Origin: Toxotes chatareus
Taxonomy: Eukaryota; Chordata; Actinopteri; Toxotidae
Length of the DNA stretch: 64,000 nucleotides
Reading direction: 5' to 3'
Assembly (NCBI GenBank): GCA_016801885.1
Contig: CM028897.1
Coordinates: 11,284,501-11,348,500, forward strand
In this document: one piece after another, positions 38,201-53,200 of the stretch
Position numbering within the stretch: the first letter of the stretch is position 1
Layout of the letters: each line of letters begins with the position of its first letter
Translations under genes and position numbers: made by a program
The notes under the pieces: model-generated
Told to the model about the DNA's origin: nothing
The model's database searches: none
What the model saw: the letters and a program-made list of their open reading frames with translations, nothing else

Positions 38201-41200
38201 CATAAAAACGTCATAGTATAGTATGCCGTTTTTTTTCGACAAAAAAGTCAAAAATTTTTGACCTCAAAATGTCATAAAAAACGTCATAGTATAGTATGCC
38301 GTTTTTTTCGGACAAAAAAAGTCAAAAAAATTTTTGACCTCAAAATGTCATAAAAAACGCCATAGTATAGTATGCCGTGTTTTTCGGCGAAAAAAAGTCA
38401 AAATTTTTTTTGACCTCAAAATGTAATAAAAAACGTCATAGTATAGTAAGGCGTCAAAATCGGACAAAAAAAGTCAAAAAAATTTTTGACCTGAAAAGGT
38501 CATAAAAAAACGTCATAGTAAAGTATGCCGTTTTTTTCGGCCAAAAAAAGTCAAAATTTTTTTTGACCTCAAAATGTCATAAAAAACGTCATATAGTATG
38601 CCGTTTTTTTCGGCCAAAAAAAGTCAAAAATTTTTTTGACCTCAAAATGTCATAAGAACGTAATAGTATAGTAAGGCGTCAAAATCGGACAAAAAAAGTC
38701 AAAAAAATTTTTGACCTCAAAATGTCATAAAAAACGCCATAATATAGTATGCCGTTTTTTTGACAAAAAAGTCAAAAAATTTTTGACCAAAATGTCAAAA
38801 AAAATAGTATAGTATGTTTTTTTTTTGACAAAAAAAAGTCAAAATTTTTTGACCTCAAATGTCATAAAAAACGTCATAGTATAGTATGCCGTTTTTTTTC
38901 GGAAAAAAAAGTCAAAATTTTTTTTGACCTCAAAAGCGTCATAGTATAGTATGCCGTTTTTTCGATAAAAAAGTCAAAATTTTTTTTGACCTCAAAATGT
39001 CATAAAAAACGTCATAGTATAGTAAGGCGTCAAAATCGGACAAAAAAAGTCAAAATTGTTTTTTGACCTCAAAATGTCATAAAAACGTCATAGTATATAG
39101 TATGTTTTTTTTTCGCCAAAAATTCAAAAATTTTTTGACCTCAAAATGTCATAAAAAAACGTCATAGTATAGTATGCCCTTTTTTTCGGTCAAAAAAATT
39201 CAAAATTTTTTTTGACCTCAAAATGTCATAAAAAACGTCATAGTATAGTAAGGCGTCAAAATCGGACAAAAAAAGTCAAAAATTTTTTTGACCTCAAAAT
39301 GTCATAAAAAACGCCACAGTATAGTATGCTGTCAAAATGAAAAAAAAGTCAAAATTTTTTTGACCTCAAAATGTCATAAAAACGTCATAGTATATAGTAT
39401 GCGCTTTTTTTTTTTCGCCAAAAAAGTCAAAAAATTTTTGGCCTCAAAAGGTCATAAAAAACGTCATAGTAAAGTATGCCGTTTTTTTCGGCCAAAAAAA
39501 GTCAAAAATTTTTTTGACCTCAAAATGTCATAAAAAACGTCATAGTATAGTATGCCGTTTTTTTTCGGACAAAAAGTCAAAAAAATTTTGACCTCAAAAT
39601 GTCATAAAAAAAGCAGCCATAGTATAGTATGCCGTTTTTTTCGGTGAAAAAAGTCAAAATTTTTTGACCTCAAAATGTCATAAAAAAACGTCATAGTATA
39701 GTATGCCGTTTTTTTCGCCAAAAAGTCAAAATTTTTTGACCTCAAAATGTCATAAAAAAACGTCATAGTATATAGTATGCCTTTTTTTCGGTCAAAAAAT
39801 TCAAAATTTTTTTGACCTCAAAATGTCATAAAAAACGTCATAGTATAGTAAGGCGTCAAAATCGGACAAAAAAAGTCAAAAATTTTTTTGACCTCAAAAT
39901 GTCATAAAAAACGCCACAGTATAGTATGCCGTTTTTTTCGGCGAAAAAAAGTCAAAATTTTTTTTGACCTCAAAATGTCATAAAAAACGCGTCATAGTAT
40001 AGTATGTTTTTTTTTCGCAAAAAAGTCAAAAAAATTTTTGACCTCAAAAGGTCATAAAAAACGTCATAGTAAAGTATGCCGTTTTTTTCGGCCAAAAAAA
40101 GTCAAAAATTTTTTTGACCTCAAAATGTCATAAAAAACGTCATAGTATAGTATGCCGTTTTTTTCGGACAAAAAAAGTCAAAAAAAATTTTGACCTCAAA
40201 ATGTCATAAAAAACGTCATAGTATAGTATGCCGTTTTTTTCGGCCAAAAAAAGTAAAAAATTTTTTTGACCTCAAAATGTCATAAAAAACGCCATAGTAT
40301 ATTATGCCGTTTTTTTCTGACAAAAAAAGTCAAAAATTTTTTTGACCTCAAAATGTCATAAAAAACGTCATAGTATAGTAAGGCGTCAAAATCGGACAAA
40401 AAAAGTCAAAAAAATTTTTGACCTCAAAAGGTCATAAAAAATGTCATAGTAAAGTATGCCGTTTTTTTCGGCCAAAAAAAGTCAAAAATTTTTTTGACCT
40501 CAAAATGTCATAAAAAAACGTCATAGTATAGTATGCCGTTTTTTTCGGCCAAAAAAAGTCAAAAATTTTTTTGACCTCAAAATGTCATAAGAACGTAATA
40601 GTATAGTAAGGCGTCAAAATCGGACAAAAAAAGTCAAAAAATTTTTTGACCTCAAAATGTCATAAGAACGTAATAGTATAGTAAGGCGTCAAAATCGGAC
40701 AAAAAAAGTCAAAAAAATTTTTGACCTCAAAATGACATAAAAAACGCCATAATATAGTATGCCGTTTTTTCTGACAAAAAAGTCAAAAAATTTTTGACCT
40801 CAAAATGTCATAAAAAACGCCATAGTATAGTATGCCGCTTTTTTCAAAAAAAAAAAGTCAAAATTTTTTGACCTCAAAACGTCATAGTATAGTAGTATGC
40901 CGTTTTTTCGCCAAAAAGTCAAAACATTTTTGACCTCAAAATGTCATAAAAAACGTCATAGTATAGTAAAGTATGCTTTTTTTTTTCGCCAAAAAGTCAA
41001 AAATTTTTTTGACCTCAAAATGTCATAAAAAACGTCATAGTATAGTATGCCGTTTTTTCGCCAAAAAAGTCAAAAAATTTTTGACCTCAAAATGTCATAA
41101 AAAACGTCATATATAGTATAGTAAGGCGTCAAAATCGGACAAAAAAGTCAAAAAATTTTTGACCTGAAAAGGTCATAAAAAACGTCATAGTAAAGTATGC

Positions 41201-44200
41201 CGTTTTTTTTTCGCCAAAAAGTCAAAATTTTTTGACCTCAAAATGTCATAAAAACGTCATATAGTATGCGTTTTTTTCGCCAAAAAGTCAAAAAATTTTT
41301 TGACCTCAAAATGTCATAAAACGTAATAGTATAGTAAGGCGTCAAAATCGGGACAAAAAAGTCAAAAAATTTTTGACCTCAAAATGTCATCATAAAAAAC
41401 GCCATAATATAGTATGCCGTTTTTTCTGACAAAAAAGTCAAAAAATTTTGACCTCAAAATGTCATAAAAAAAACGCCATAGTATAGTATGCCGTTTTTTT
41501 TTTTCAAATGCAAAAAAGTCAAAATTTTTTTGACCTCAAAATGACGTCATACGTCATATATAGTATATGCCGTTTTTTTTCGCCAAAAAGTCAAAAACAT
41601 TTTTGACCTCAAAATGTCATAAAAAACGTCATAGTATAGTATGCCGCGTTTTTTCGCCAAAAAGTCAAAAATTTTTTGACCTCAAAATGTCATAAAAAAC
41701 GTCATAGTATATAGTAAGGCGTCAAAATCGGACAAAAAAAGTCAAAATTGTTTTTTGACCTCAAAATGTCATAAAAAACGTCATAGTATAGTATGCCGTT
41801 TTTTTCGGCCAAAAAAATTCAAAAATTTTTTGACCTCAAAATGTCATAAAAAAAACGTCATAGTATAGTATGCCCTTTTTTTCGGTCAAAAAAATTCAAA
41901 ATTTTTTTTGACCTCAAAATGTCATAAAAAACGTCATAGTATAGTAAGGCGTCAAAATCGGACAAAAAAAGTCAAAAATTTTTTTGACCTCAAAATGTCA
42001 TAAAAAACGCCACAGTATAGTATGCTGTTTTTTTCGGCGAAAAAAAGTCAAAATTTTTTTTGACCTCAAAATGTCATAAAAAACGTCATAGTATAGTATG
42101 CCGTTTTTTTTCAAAAAAACCAAAAAGTCAAAAATTTTGGCCTCAAAAGGTCAATAAAAAACGTCATAGTAAAGTATGCCGTTTTTTTCGGCCAAAAAAA
42201 GTCAAAAATTTTTTTGACCTCAAAATGTCATAAAAAACGTCATAGTATAGTATGCCGTTTTTTTCGGACAAAAAAAGTCAAAAAAAATTTTGACCTCAAA
42301 ATGTCATAAAAAAAAACGCCATAGTATAGTATGCCGTTTTTTTCGGCGAAAAAAAGTCAAAATTTTTTTTGACCTCAAAATGTCATAAAAAACGTCATAG
42401 TATAGTATGCCGTTTTTTTCGGCCAAAAAAAGTCAAAATTTTTTGACCTCAAAATGTCATAAAAAACGTCATAGTATAGTATGCCCTTTTTTTCGGTCAA
42501 AAAAATTCAAAATTTTTTTTGACCTCAAAATGTCATAAAAAACGTCATAGTATAGTAAGGCGTCAAAATCGGACAAAAAAAGTCAAAAATTTTTTTGACC
42601 TCAAAATGTCATAAAAAACGCCACAGTATAGTATGCCGTTTTTTCGGCGAAAAAAAAAGTCAAAATTTTTTGACCTCAAAATGTCATAAAAAACGTCATA
42701 GTATAGTATGCCGTTTTTTTTCGCCAAAAAGTCAAAAAATTTTTGACCTCAAAAAGGTCATAAAAAAACGTCATAGTAAAGTATGTTTTTTTTTCGCCAA
42801 AAAAGTCAAAAATTTTTTGACCTCAAAATGTCATAAAAAACGTCATAGTATAGTATGCCGTTTTTCGGACAAAAAGTCAAAAAAATTTTGACCTCAAAAT
42901 GTCATAAAAAAAACGCCATAGTATAGTATGCCGCGTTTTTTCGGGAAAAAAGTCAAAATTTTTTGACCTCAAAATGTCATAAAAAACGTCATAGTATAGT
43001 ATGTTTTTTCGGCCCAAAAAGTCAAAAATTTTTTGACCTCAAAATGTCATAAAAAACGCCATAGTATATTATGCCTTTTTTTTCGGCCCAAAAAAGTCAA
43101 AAAAATTCTTGACCTCAAAATGTTTTAAAAAATGTCATAGTATAGTAAGGCGTAAATCGGACAAAAAAAGTTAAACAAATTTTTGACCTCAAAATGTCAT
43201 AAAAAACGTCATAGTATAGTATGCTGTTTTTTTCAGCCCAAAAAAGTCAAAAAAACTTTTGACCTCAAAATGTCATAAAAAAGGTCATGGTATAGTAAGG
43301 CGTCAAAATCAGGCAAAAAAAGTCAAAAAAATTTTTGACCTCAAAATGTCACAAAAAACGTCATAGTATAGTATGCCGTTTTTTCCGGACAAAAAAAGTC
43401 AAAAAAATTTTTGACCTCAAAATGTCATAAAAAATGTAATAGTATAGTAAGGCGTCAAAATCGGACAAAAAAAGTCAAAAAATTTTTTGACCTCAAAATG
43501 TCATAAAAAACGTCATAGTAAAGTATGCCGTTTTTTTCGGCCAAAAAAAGTCAAAATTTTTTTTGACCTCAAAATGTCATAAAAAAACGTCATAGTATAG
43601 TAAGGCGTCAAAATCGGACAAAAAAAGTCAAAACAAATTTTGACCTCAAAATGTCATAAAAAACGCCATAGTATAGTATGCCGTTTTTTTCGGCGAAAAA
43701 AAGTCAAAATTTTTTTTGACCTCAAAATGTCATAAAAAACGTCATAGTATAGTATGCCGTTTTTTTCGGCCCAAAAAAGTCAAAAAAATTTTTGACCTCA
43801 AAATGTTATAAAAAACGTCATAGTATAGTAAGGCGTCAAAATCGGACAAAAAAAGTCAAAAATTTTTTTGACCTCAAAATGTCATAAAAAACGCAATAGT
43901 ATGGTATGCCGTTTTTTTCTGACAAAAAAAGTCAAAAAATTTTTGACCTCAAAATGTCATAAAAAATGTAATAGTATAGTAAGGCGTCAAAATCGGACAA
44001 AAAAAGTCAAAAAATTTTTTGACCTCAAAATGTCATAAAAAACGTCATAGTAAAGTATGCCGTTTTTTTCGGCCAAAAAAAGTCAAAATTTTTTTTGACC
44101 TCAAAATGTCATAAAAAAACGTCATAGTATAGTAAGGCGTCAAAATCGGACAAAAAAAGTCAAAACAAATTTTGACCTCAAAATGTCATAAAAAACGCCA

Positions 44201-47200
44201 TAGTATAGTATGCCGTTTTTTTTTTTTCGGCGAAAAAAAGTCAAAATTTTTTTTGACCTCAAAATGTCATAAAAAACGTCATATATAGTATGCCGTTTTT
44301 TTTCGCCAAAAAGTCAAAAATTTTTGACCTCAAAAGGTCATAAAAACGTCATAGTAAAGTATGCCGCGTTTTTTCGGCCAAAAAAGTCAAAAATTTTTTG
44401 ACCTCAAAATGTCATAAAAAACGTCATAGTATAGTATGCCGTTTTTTTTTTTCGACAAAAAGTCAAAAAAATTTTGACCTCAAAATGTCATAAAAAAACG
44501 CCATAGTATAGTATGCCGTTTTTTTCGGCGAAAAAAAGTCAAAATTTTTTTTGACCTCAAAATGTCATAAAAAACGTCATAGTATAGTATGCCGTTTTTT
44601 TCGGCCAAAAAAAGTTAAAAAATTTTTTGACCTCAAAATGTCATAAAAAACGTCATAGTATAGTATGCCGTTTTTTTCGGCCCAAAAAAAGTCAAAAATT
44701 TTTTGACCTCAAAATGTCATAAAAAACGCCATAGTATATTATGCCTTTTTTTTCGGCCCAAAAAAGTCAAAAAAAATTTTGACCTCAAAATGTTTTAAAA
44801 AATGTCATAGTATAGTAAGGCGTAAATCGGACAAAAAAAGTTAAACAAATTTTTGACCTCAAAATGTCATAAAAAACATCATAGTATAGTATGCTGTTTT
44901 TTTCGGCCCAAAAAAGTCAAAAAAACTTTTGACCTCAAAATGTCATAAAAAAGGTCATGGTATAGTAAGGCGTCAAAATCAGGCAAAAAAAGTCAAAAAA
45001 ATTTTTGACCTCAAAATGTAATAAAAAACGTCATAGTATAGTATGCCGTTTTTTTCGGCCAAAAAAAGTCAAAAAAATTTTTGAGCTCAAAAGGTCATAA
45101 AAAACGTCATAGTAAAGTATGCCGTTTTTTTCGGCCAAAAAAAGTCAAAAATTTTTTTGACCTCAAAATGTAATAAAAAACGTCATAGTATAGTATGCCG
45201 TTTTTTTCGGCCAAAAAAAGTCAAAAAAATTTTTGAGCTCAAAATGTCATAAAAAACGTCATAGTATAGTATGCCGTTTTTTTCGGCCAAAAAAAGTCAA
45301 AAATTTTTTGACCTCAAAATGTCATAAAAAACGTTATAGTTAGTATGCCGTTTTTTTCGGCCAAAAAAGTCAAAAATTTTTTGACCTCAAAATGTCATAA
45401 ACGTCATAGTAAAAGTAAGTATAATGACGTTTTTTTCAAAAAAAAAAAAAAAAAATTTTTTTGACCTCAAAATGTCATAAAAAACGTTATAGTGTAGTAT
45501 GCCGTTTTTTTCGGCCAAAAAAAGCCAAAAATTTTTTTGACCTCAAAATGTCATAAAAAATGTCATAGTATAGTAAGGTGTCAAAATCGGACAAAAAAAG
45601 TCAAAAAAATTTTTGACCTCAAAAGGTCATAAAAAACGTCATAGTAAAGTATCAAAAATTTTTTTTCGCCAGTAAAAAAAAGTCAAAAATTTTTTGACCT
45701 CAAAAAAATGTCATAAAAAACGTCATAGTATAGTAAGGCGTTTTTCGGACGCAAAAAAGTCAAAAAATTTTTGACCTCAAAATGTCATAAAAAACGTCAT
45801 AGTATAGTATGCCGCTTTTTTTTTCGCAAAAAGTCAAAATTTTTTTGACCTCAAAATGTCATAAAAAACGTCATAGTATAGTAAGGCGTCAAAATCGGAC
45901 AAAAAAAGTCAAAAATTTTTTGACCTCAAAATGTCATAAAAAACGTCATATAGTATAGTATGCCGTTTTTTCGGAAAAAAAGTCAAAAATTTTTTGACCT
46001 CAAAATGTCATAAAAAACGCCATATAGTATGGTATGCCGCGTTTTTTCGGCGAAAAAAAGTCAAAAATTTTTTGACCTCAAAATGTCATAAAAAACGTCA
46101 TAGTATAGTAAAGCGTCAAAATCGGACAAAAAAGTCAAAATTTTTTTGACCTCAAAATGTCATAAAAAACGCCATAGTATAGTATGCCGTTTTTTTTTTC
46201 GAAAATTTTTGAAAAAAGTCAAAAAATTTTTGACCTCAAATGTCATAAAAACGTCATAGTATAGTATGCCGCTTTTTTTTTCGGACAAAAAAAGTCAAAA
46301 AATTTTTTGACCTCAAAATGTCATAAAAAACGTCATAGTATAGTATGCCGTTTTTTTTCGGACAAAAAAAGTCAAAAAATTTTTTTGACCTCAAAATGTC
46401 ATAAAAACGTCATAGTATAGTATGCCGTTTTTTTCGCCAAAAAGTCAAAAATTTTTTTACCTCAAAATGTCATAAAAAACGTCATAGTATAGTATGCCGT
46501 TTTTTTTCGCCCAAAAAGTCAAAAATTTTTGACCTCAAAATGTTTAAAAATTTTTTGACCTCAAAATGTCAAAAAACGCCATAGTATATTATGCCTTTTT
46601 TTGATTTAAAAAGTCAAAAAAATTTTGACCTCAAAATGTCATAAAAAATGTGTCATAGTATAAAGCGTCGTCGGAAAATCGGACAAAAAAAGTTAAAATT
46701 TTTGACCTCAAAATGTCATAAAAAACATCATAGTATAGTATGCTGTTTTTTTCGGCCCAAAAAAGTCAAAAAACTTTTGACCTCAAAATGTCATAAAAAA
46801 GGTCATGGTATAGTAAGGCGTCAAAATCAGGCAAAAAAAGTCAAAAAAATTTTTGACCTCAAAATGTCACAAAAAACATCATAGTATAGTATGCCGTTTT
46901 TTTCGGACAAAAAAAGTCAAAAAAATTTTTGACCTCAAAATGTCATAAAAAATGTAATAGTATAGTAAGGCGTCAAAATCGGACAAAAAAAGTCAAAAAA
47001 TTTTTTGACCTCAAAATGTCATAAAAAACGTCATAGTATAGTAGTATGCGTTTTTTTTTTAAAAAAAAGTCAAAATTTTTTTGACCTCAAAATGTCATAA
47101 AAAAACGTCATAGTATAGTAAGGCGTCAAAATCGGACAAAAAAAGTCAAAACAAATTTTGACCTCAAAATGTCATAAAAAACGCCATAGTATAGTATGCC

Positions 47201-50200
47201 GTTTTTTTCGGCAAAAAAAGTCAAAAATTTTTTGACCTCAAAATGTCATAAAAAACGTCATAGTATAGTATGCCGTTTTTTTCGGCCCAAAAAAGTCAAA
47301 AAATTTTTGACCTCAAAATGTTATAAAAAACGTCATAGTATAGTAAGGCGTCAAAATCGGACAAAAAAAGTCAAAAAATTTTTTGACCTCAAAATGTCAT
47401 AAAAAACGCAATAGTATAGTATGGCGCCGTTTTTTCTGACAAAAAAAGTCAAAAAATTTTTTGACCTCAAAATGTCATAAAAAATGTAATAGTATAGTAA
47501 GGCGTCAAAATCGGACAAAAAAAGTCAAAAATTTTTTTGACCTCAAAATGTCATAAAAAACGTCATAGTAAAGTATGTATGTTTTTTTTTCGCCAAAAAA
47601 GTCAAAATTTTTTGACCTCAAAATGTCATAAAAAACGTCATAGTATAGTAAGGCGTCAAAATCGGACAAAAAAAGTCAAAACAAATTTTGACCTCAAAAT
47701 GTCATAAAAAACGCCATAGTATAGTATGCCGTTTTTTTTTCGGCAAAAAGTCAAAATTTTTTTGACCTCAAAATGTCATAAAAAACGTCATAGTATAGTA
47801 TAGTATGCGCGTTTTTTTTTTTTCCCAAAAAAGTCAAAAAATTTTGACCTCAAAATGTTATAAAAAACGTCATCATAGTATAGTAAGGCGTCAAAATCGG
47901 AAAAAAGTCAAAAAATTTTTGACCTCAAAATGTCATAAAAAAACGCAATAGTATGGTATGCCGTTTTTTTCTGACAAAAAGTCAAAAATTTTTGACCTCA
48001 AAATGTCATAAAAAACGTCATAGTATAGTATGCCCGTATTTTTTCGCCAAAAAGTCAAAAAATTTTTGACCTCAAAAGGTCATAAAAACGTCATAGTAAA
48101 GTATGCCGCTTTTTTTTCGGCCAAAAAAAGTCAAAAGTTTTTTGACCTCAAATGTCATAAAAACGCCATAGTATAGTATGCCGTTTTTTCGGACAAAAAA
48201 GTCAAAAAAATTTTGACCTCAAAATGTCATAAAAAACGCCATAGTATAGTATGCCGTTTTTTTTCGCCAAAAAGTCAAAATTTTTTTTGACCTCAAAATG
48301 TCATAAAAAACGTCATAGTATAGTATGCCGTTTTTTTCGGCCAAAAAAAGTCAAAAAAAATTTTGACCTCAAAAGGTCATAAAAAACGTCATAGTAAAGT
48401 ATGCCGTTTTTTTCGGACAAAAAAAGTCAAAAAAATTTTTGACCTCAAAATGTCATAAAAAACATCATAGTATAGTATGCCGTTTTTTTCGACCAAAAAA
48501 AGTCAAAAAAAATTTTGACCTCAAAATGTCATAAAAAACGTCATAGTATAGTATGCCGTTTTTTTCGACCAAAAAAAGTCAAAAAAATTTTTGACCTCAA
48601 AATGTCATAAAAAACGTCATAGTATAGTATGCCGCGTTTTTTCGGACAAAAAGTCAAAAAATTTTGACCTCAAAATGTCATAAAAAACGTCATAGTATAG
48701 TATGCCGCTTTTTTTTTGCCCAAAAAGTCAAAAAAATTTTTGACCTCAAAATGTTATAAAAAACGTCATAGTATAGTAAGGTGTCAAAATCGGACAAAAA
48801 AAGTCAAAAAATTTTTTGACCTCAAAATGTCATAAAAAACGCAATAGTATGGTATGCCGTTTTTTTCTGACAAAAAAGTCAAAAATTTTTGACCTCAAAA
48901 TGTCATAAAAAATGTAATAGTATAGTAAGGCGTCAAAATCGACAAAAAAGTCAAAAAATTTTTGACCTCAAAATGTCATAAAAACGTCATAGTAAAGTAT
49001 GCCGCTTTTTTTCGCCAAAAAGTCAAAATTTTTTTGACCTCAAAATGTCATAAAAAACGTCATAGTATAGTAAGGCGTCAAAATCGGACAAAAAAAGTCA
49101 AAACAAATTTTGACCTCAAAATGTCATAAAAAACGCCATAGTATAGTATGCCGTTTTTTTCGGCGAAAAAAAGTCAAAATTTTTTTTGACCTCAAAATGT
49201 CATAAAAAACGTCATAGTATAGTATGCCGTTTTTTTTCCCAAAAAGTCAAAAAAATTTTGACCTCAAAATGTTATAAAAAACGTCATAGTATAGTAAGGC
49301 GTCAAAATCGGACAAAAAAAGTCAAAAAATTTTTTGACCTCAAAATGTCATAAAAAACGCAATAGTATGGTATGCCGTTTTTTTCTGACAAAAAAAGTCA
49401 AAAAATTTTTTGACCTCAAAATGTCATAAAAAACGTCATAGTATAGTATGCCGCTTTTTTTTCGCCAAAAAGTCAAAAAATTTTTGACCTCAAAGGTCAT
49501 AAAAACGTCATAGTAAAGTATGCCGTTTTTTTCGCCAAAAAGTCAAAATTTTTTTTGACCTCAAAATGTCATAAAAAACGTCATAGTATAGTATGCCGTT
49601 TTTTTCGGACAAAAAAAGTCAAAAAAAATTTTGACCTCAAAATGTCATAAAAAAAAACGCCATAGTATAGTATGCCGTTTTTTTCGGCCAAAAAAAGTCA
49701 AAATTTTTTTTGACCTCAAAATGTCATAAAAAACGTCATAGTATAGTATGCCGTTTTTTTCGGCCAAAAAAAGTCAAAAAAATTTTGACCTCAAAAGGTC
49801 ATAAAAAACGTCATAGTAAAGTATGCCGTTTTTTTCGGACAAAAAAAGTCAAAAAAATTTTTGACCTCAAAATGTCATAAAAAACATCATAGTATAGTAT
49901 GCCGTTTTTTTCGACCAAAAAAAGTCAAAAAAAATTTTGACCTCAAAATGTCATAAAAAACGTCATAGTATAGTATGCCGTTTTTTTCGACCAAAAAAAG
50001 TCAAAAAAATTTTTGACCTCAAAATGTCATAAAAAACGTCATAGTATAGTATGCCGTTTTTTTCGGACAAAAAAAGTCAAAAAAAATTTTGACCTCAAAA
50101 TGTCATAAAAAACGTCATAGTATAGTATGCCGTTTTTTTCGGACAAAAAAAGTCCAAAAAAATTTTGACCTCAAAATGTCATAAAAAACGCCATAGTATA

Positions 50201-53200
50201 ATATGCCGTTTTTTTCGGCCAAAAAAAGCCAAAAATTTTTTTGACCTCAAAATGTCATAAAAAACGTCATAGTATAGTAAGGCGTCAAAATCGGACAAAA
50301 AAAGTCAAAAAAATTTTTGACCTGAAAAGGTCATAAAAAACGTCATAGTAAAGTATGCCGCGTTTTTTTCGCCAAAAAGTCAAATTTTTTTGACCTCAAA
50401 TGTCATAAAAACGTCATATAGTATAGTATGCCGTTTTTTTTCGCCAAAAAGTCAAAAATTTTTTTGACCTCAAAATGTCATAAGAACGTAATAGTATAGT
50501 AAGGCGTCAAAATCGGACAAAAAAAGTCAAAAAAATTTTTGACCTCAAAATGTCATAAAAAACGCCATAATATAGTATGCCGTTTTTTTCTGACAAAAAA
50601 AGTCAAAAAAATTTTTGACCTCGAAATGTCATAAAAAACGCCATAGTATAGTATGCCGTTTTTTTCGGCCAAAAAAAGTCAAAAACATTTTTGACCTCAA
50701 AATGTCATAAAAAACGTCATAGTAAAGTATGCCGTTTTTTTCGGCCAAAAAAAGTCAAAATTTTTTTTGACCTCAAAATGTCATAAAAAACGTCATAGTA
50801 TAGTAAGGCGTCAAAATCGGACAAAAAAAGTCAAAATTGTTTTTTGACCTCAAAATGTCATAAAAAACGTCATAGTATAGTATGCCGTTTTTTTCGGCCA
50901 AAAAAATTCAAAAATTTTTTGACCTCAAAATGTCATAAGAAAACGTCATAGTATAGTATGCCCTTTTTTTCGGTCAAAAAAATTCAAAATTTTTTTTGAC
51001 CTCAAAATGCCATAAAAAACATCATAGTATAGTAAGGCGTCAAAATCGGACAAAAAAAGTCAAAAATTTTTTTGACCTCAAAATGTCATAAAAAACGCCA
51101 CAGTATAGTATGCCGTTTTTTTCGGCGAAAAAAAGTCAACATTTTTTTTGACCTCAAAATGTCATAAAAAACGCCATAATATAGTATGCCGTTTTTTTCT
51201 GACAAAAAAAGTCAAAAAAATTTTTGACCTCAAAATGTCATAAAAAACGCCATAGTATAGTATGCCGTTTTTTTCAGCGAAAAAAAGTCAAAATTTTTTT
51301 TTACCTCAAAACGTCATAGTATAGTATGCCGTTTTTTTCGGCCAAAAAAAGTCAAAAACATTTTTGACCTCAAAATGTCATAAAAAACGTCATAGTAAAG
51401 TATTCCGTTTTTTTCGGCCAAAAAAAGTCAAAATTTTTTTTGACCTCAAAATGTCATAAAAAACGTCATAGTATAGTAAGGCGTCAAAATCGGACAAAAA
51501 AAGTCAAAATTGTTTTTTGACCTCAAAATGTCATAAAAAACGTCATAGTATAGTATGCCGTTTTTTTCGGCCAAAAAAATTCAAAAATTTTTTGACCTCA
51601 AAATGTCATAAAAAAACGTCATAGTATAGTATGCCCTTTTTTTCGGTCAAAAAAATTCAAAATTTTTTTTGACCTCAAAATGTCATAAAAAACGTCATAG
51701 TATAGTAAGGCGTCAAAATCGGACAAAAAAAGTCAAAAATTTTTTTGACCTCAAAATGTCATAAAAAACGCCACAGTATAGTATGCCGTTTTTTTCGGTG
51801 AAAAAAAGTCAAAAATTTTTTTGACCTCAAAATGTCATAAAAAACGCCATAGTATAGTATGCCGTTTTTTTCGGACAAAAAAAGTCAAAAAAAATTTTGA
51901 CCTCAAAATGTCATAAAAAAACGCCATAGTATAGTATGCCCGTTTTTTCGGGCGAAAAAGTCAAAATTTTTTGACCTCAAAATGTCATAAAAAACGTCAT
52001 AGTATAGTATGCCGTTTTTTTCGGCCAAAAAAAGTTAAAAAATTTTTTGACCTCAAAATGTCATAAAAAACGTCATAGTATAGTATGCCGTTTTCTTCGG
52101 CCCAAAAAAAGTCAAAAATATTTTTGACCTCAAAATGTCATAAAAAACGCCATAGTATATTATGCCTTTTTTTTCGGCCCAAAAAAGTCAAAAAAAATTT
52201 TGACCTCAAAATGTTTTAAAAAATGTCATAGTATAGTAAGGCGTAAATCGGACAAAAAAAGTTAAACAAATTTTTGACCTCAAAATGTCATAAAAAACAT
52301 CATAGTATAGTATGCTGTTTTTTTATTTAAAAAAGTAAAAAAAACTTTTGACCTCAAAATGTCATAAAAAAGGTCATGGTATAGTAAGGCGTCAAAATCA
52401 GGCAAAAAAAGTCAAAAAAATTTTTGACCTCAAAATGTCACAAAAAACGTCATAGTATAGTATGCCGTTTTTTTCGGACAAAAAAAGTCAAAAAAATTTT
52501 TGACCTCAAAATGTCATAAAAATGTAATAGTATAGTAAGCGTCAAAATCGGACAAAAAAGTCAAAAATTTTTGACCTCAAAATGTCATAAAAAAACGTCA
52601 TAGTAAAGTATGCCGCTTTTTTTTCGCCAAAAAGTCAAAATTTTTTTGACCTCAAAATGTCATAAAAAAACGTCATAGTATAGTAAGGCGTCAAAATCGG
52701 ACAAAAAAAGTCAAAACAAATTTTGACCTCAAAATGTCATAAAAAACGCCATAGTATAGTATGCCGTTTTTTTCGGCGAAAAAAAGTCAAAATTTTTTTT
52801 GACCTCAAAATGTCATAAAAAACGTCATAGTATAGTATGCCGTTTTTTTTCATTAAAAAGTCAAAAAAAATTTTGACCTCAAAATGTTATCAAAAACGTC
52901 ATAGTATAGTAAGGCGTCAAAATCGGACAAAAAAAGTCAAAAATTTTTTGACCTCAAAATGTCATAAAAAACGCAATAGTATGGTATGCCGTTTTTTTCT
53001 GACAAAAAAAGTCAAAAAATTTTTTGACCTCAAAATGTCATAAAAAACGTCATAGTATAGTATGCCGTTTTTTTCGGCCAAAAAAAGTCAAAAAAATTTT
53101 TGACCTCAAAAGGTCATAAAAAACGTCATAGTAAAGTATGCCGTTTTTTTCGGCCAAAAAAAGTCAAAAATTTTTTTGACCTCAAAATGTCATAAAAAAC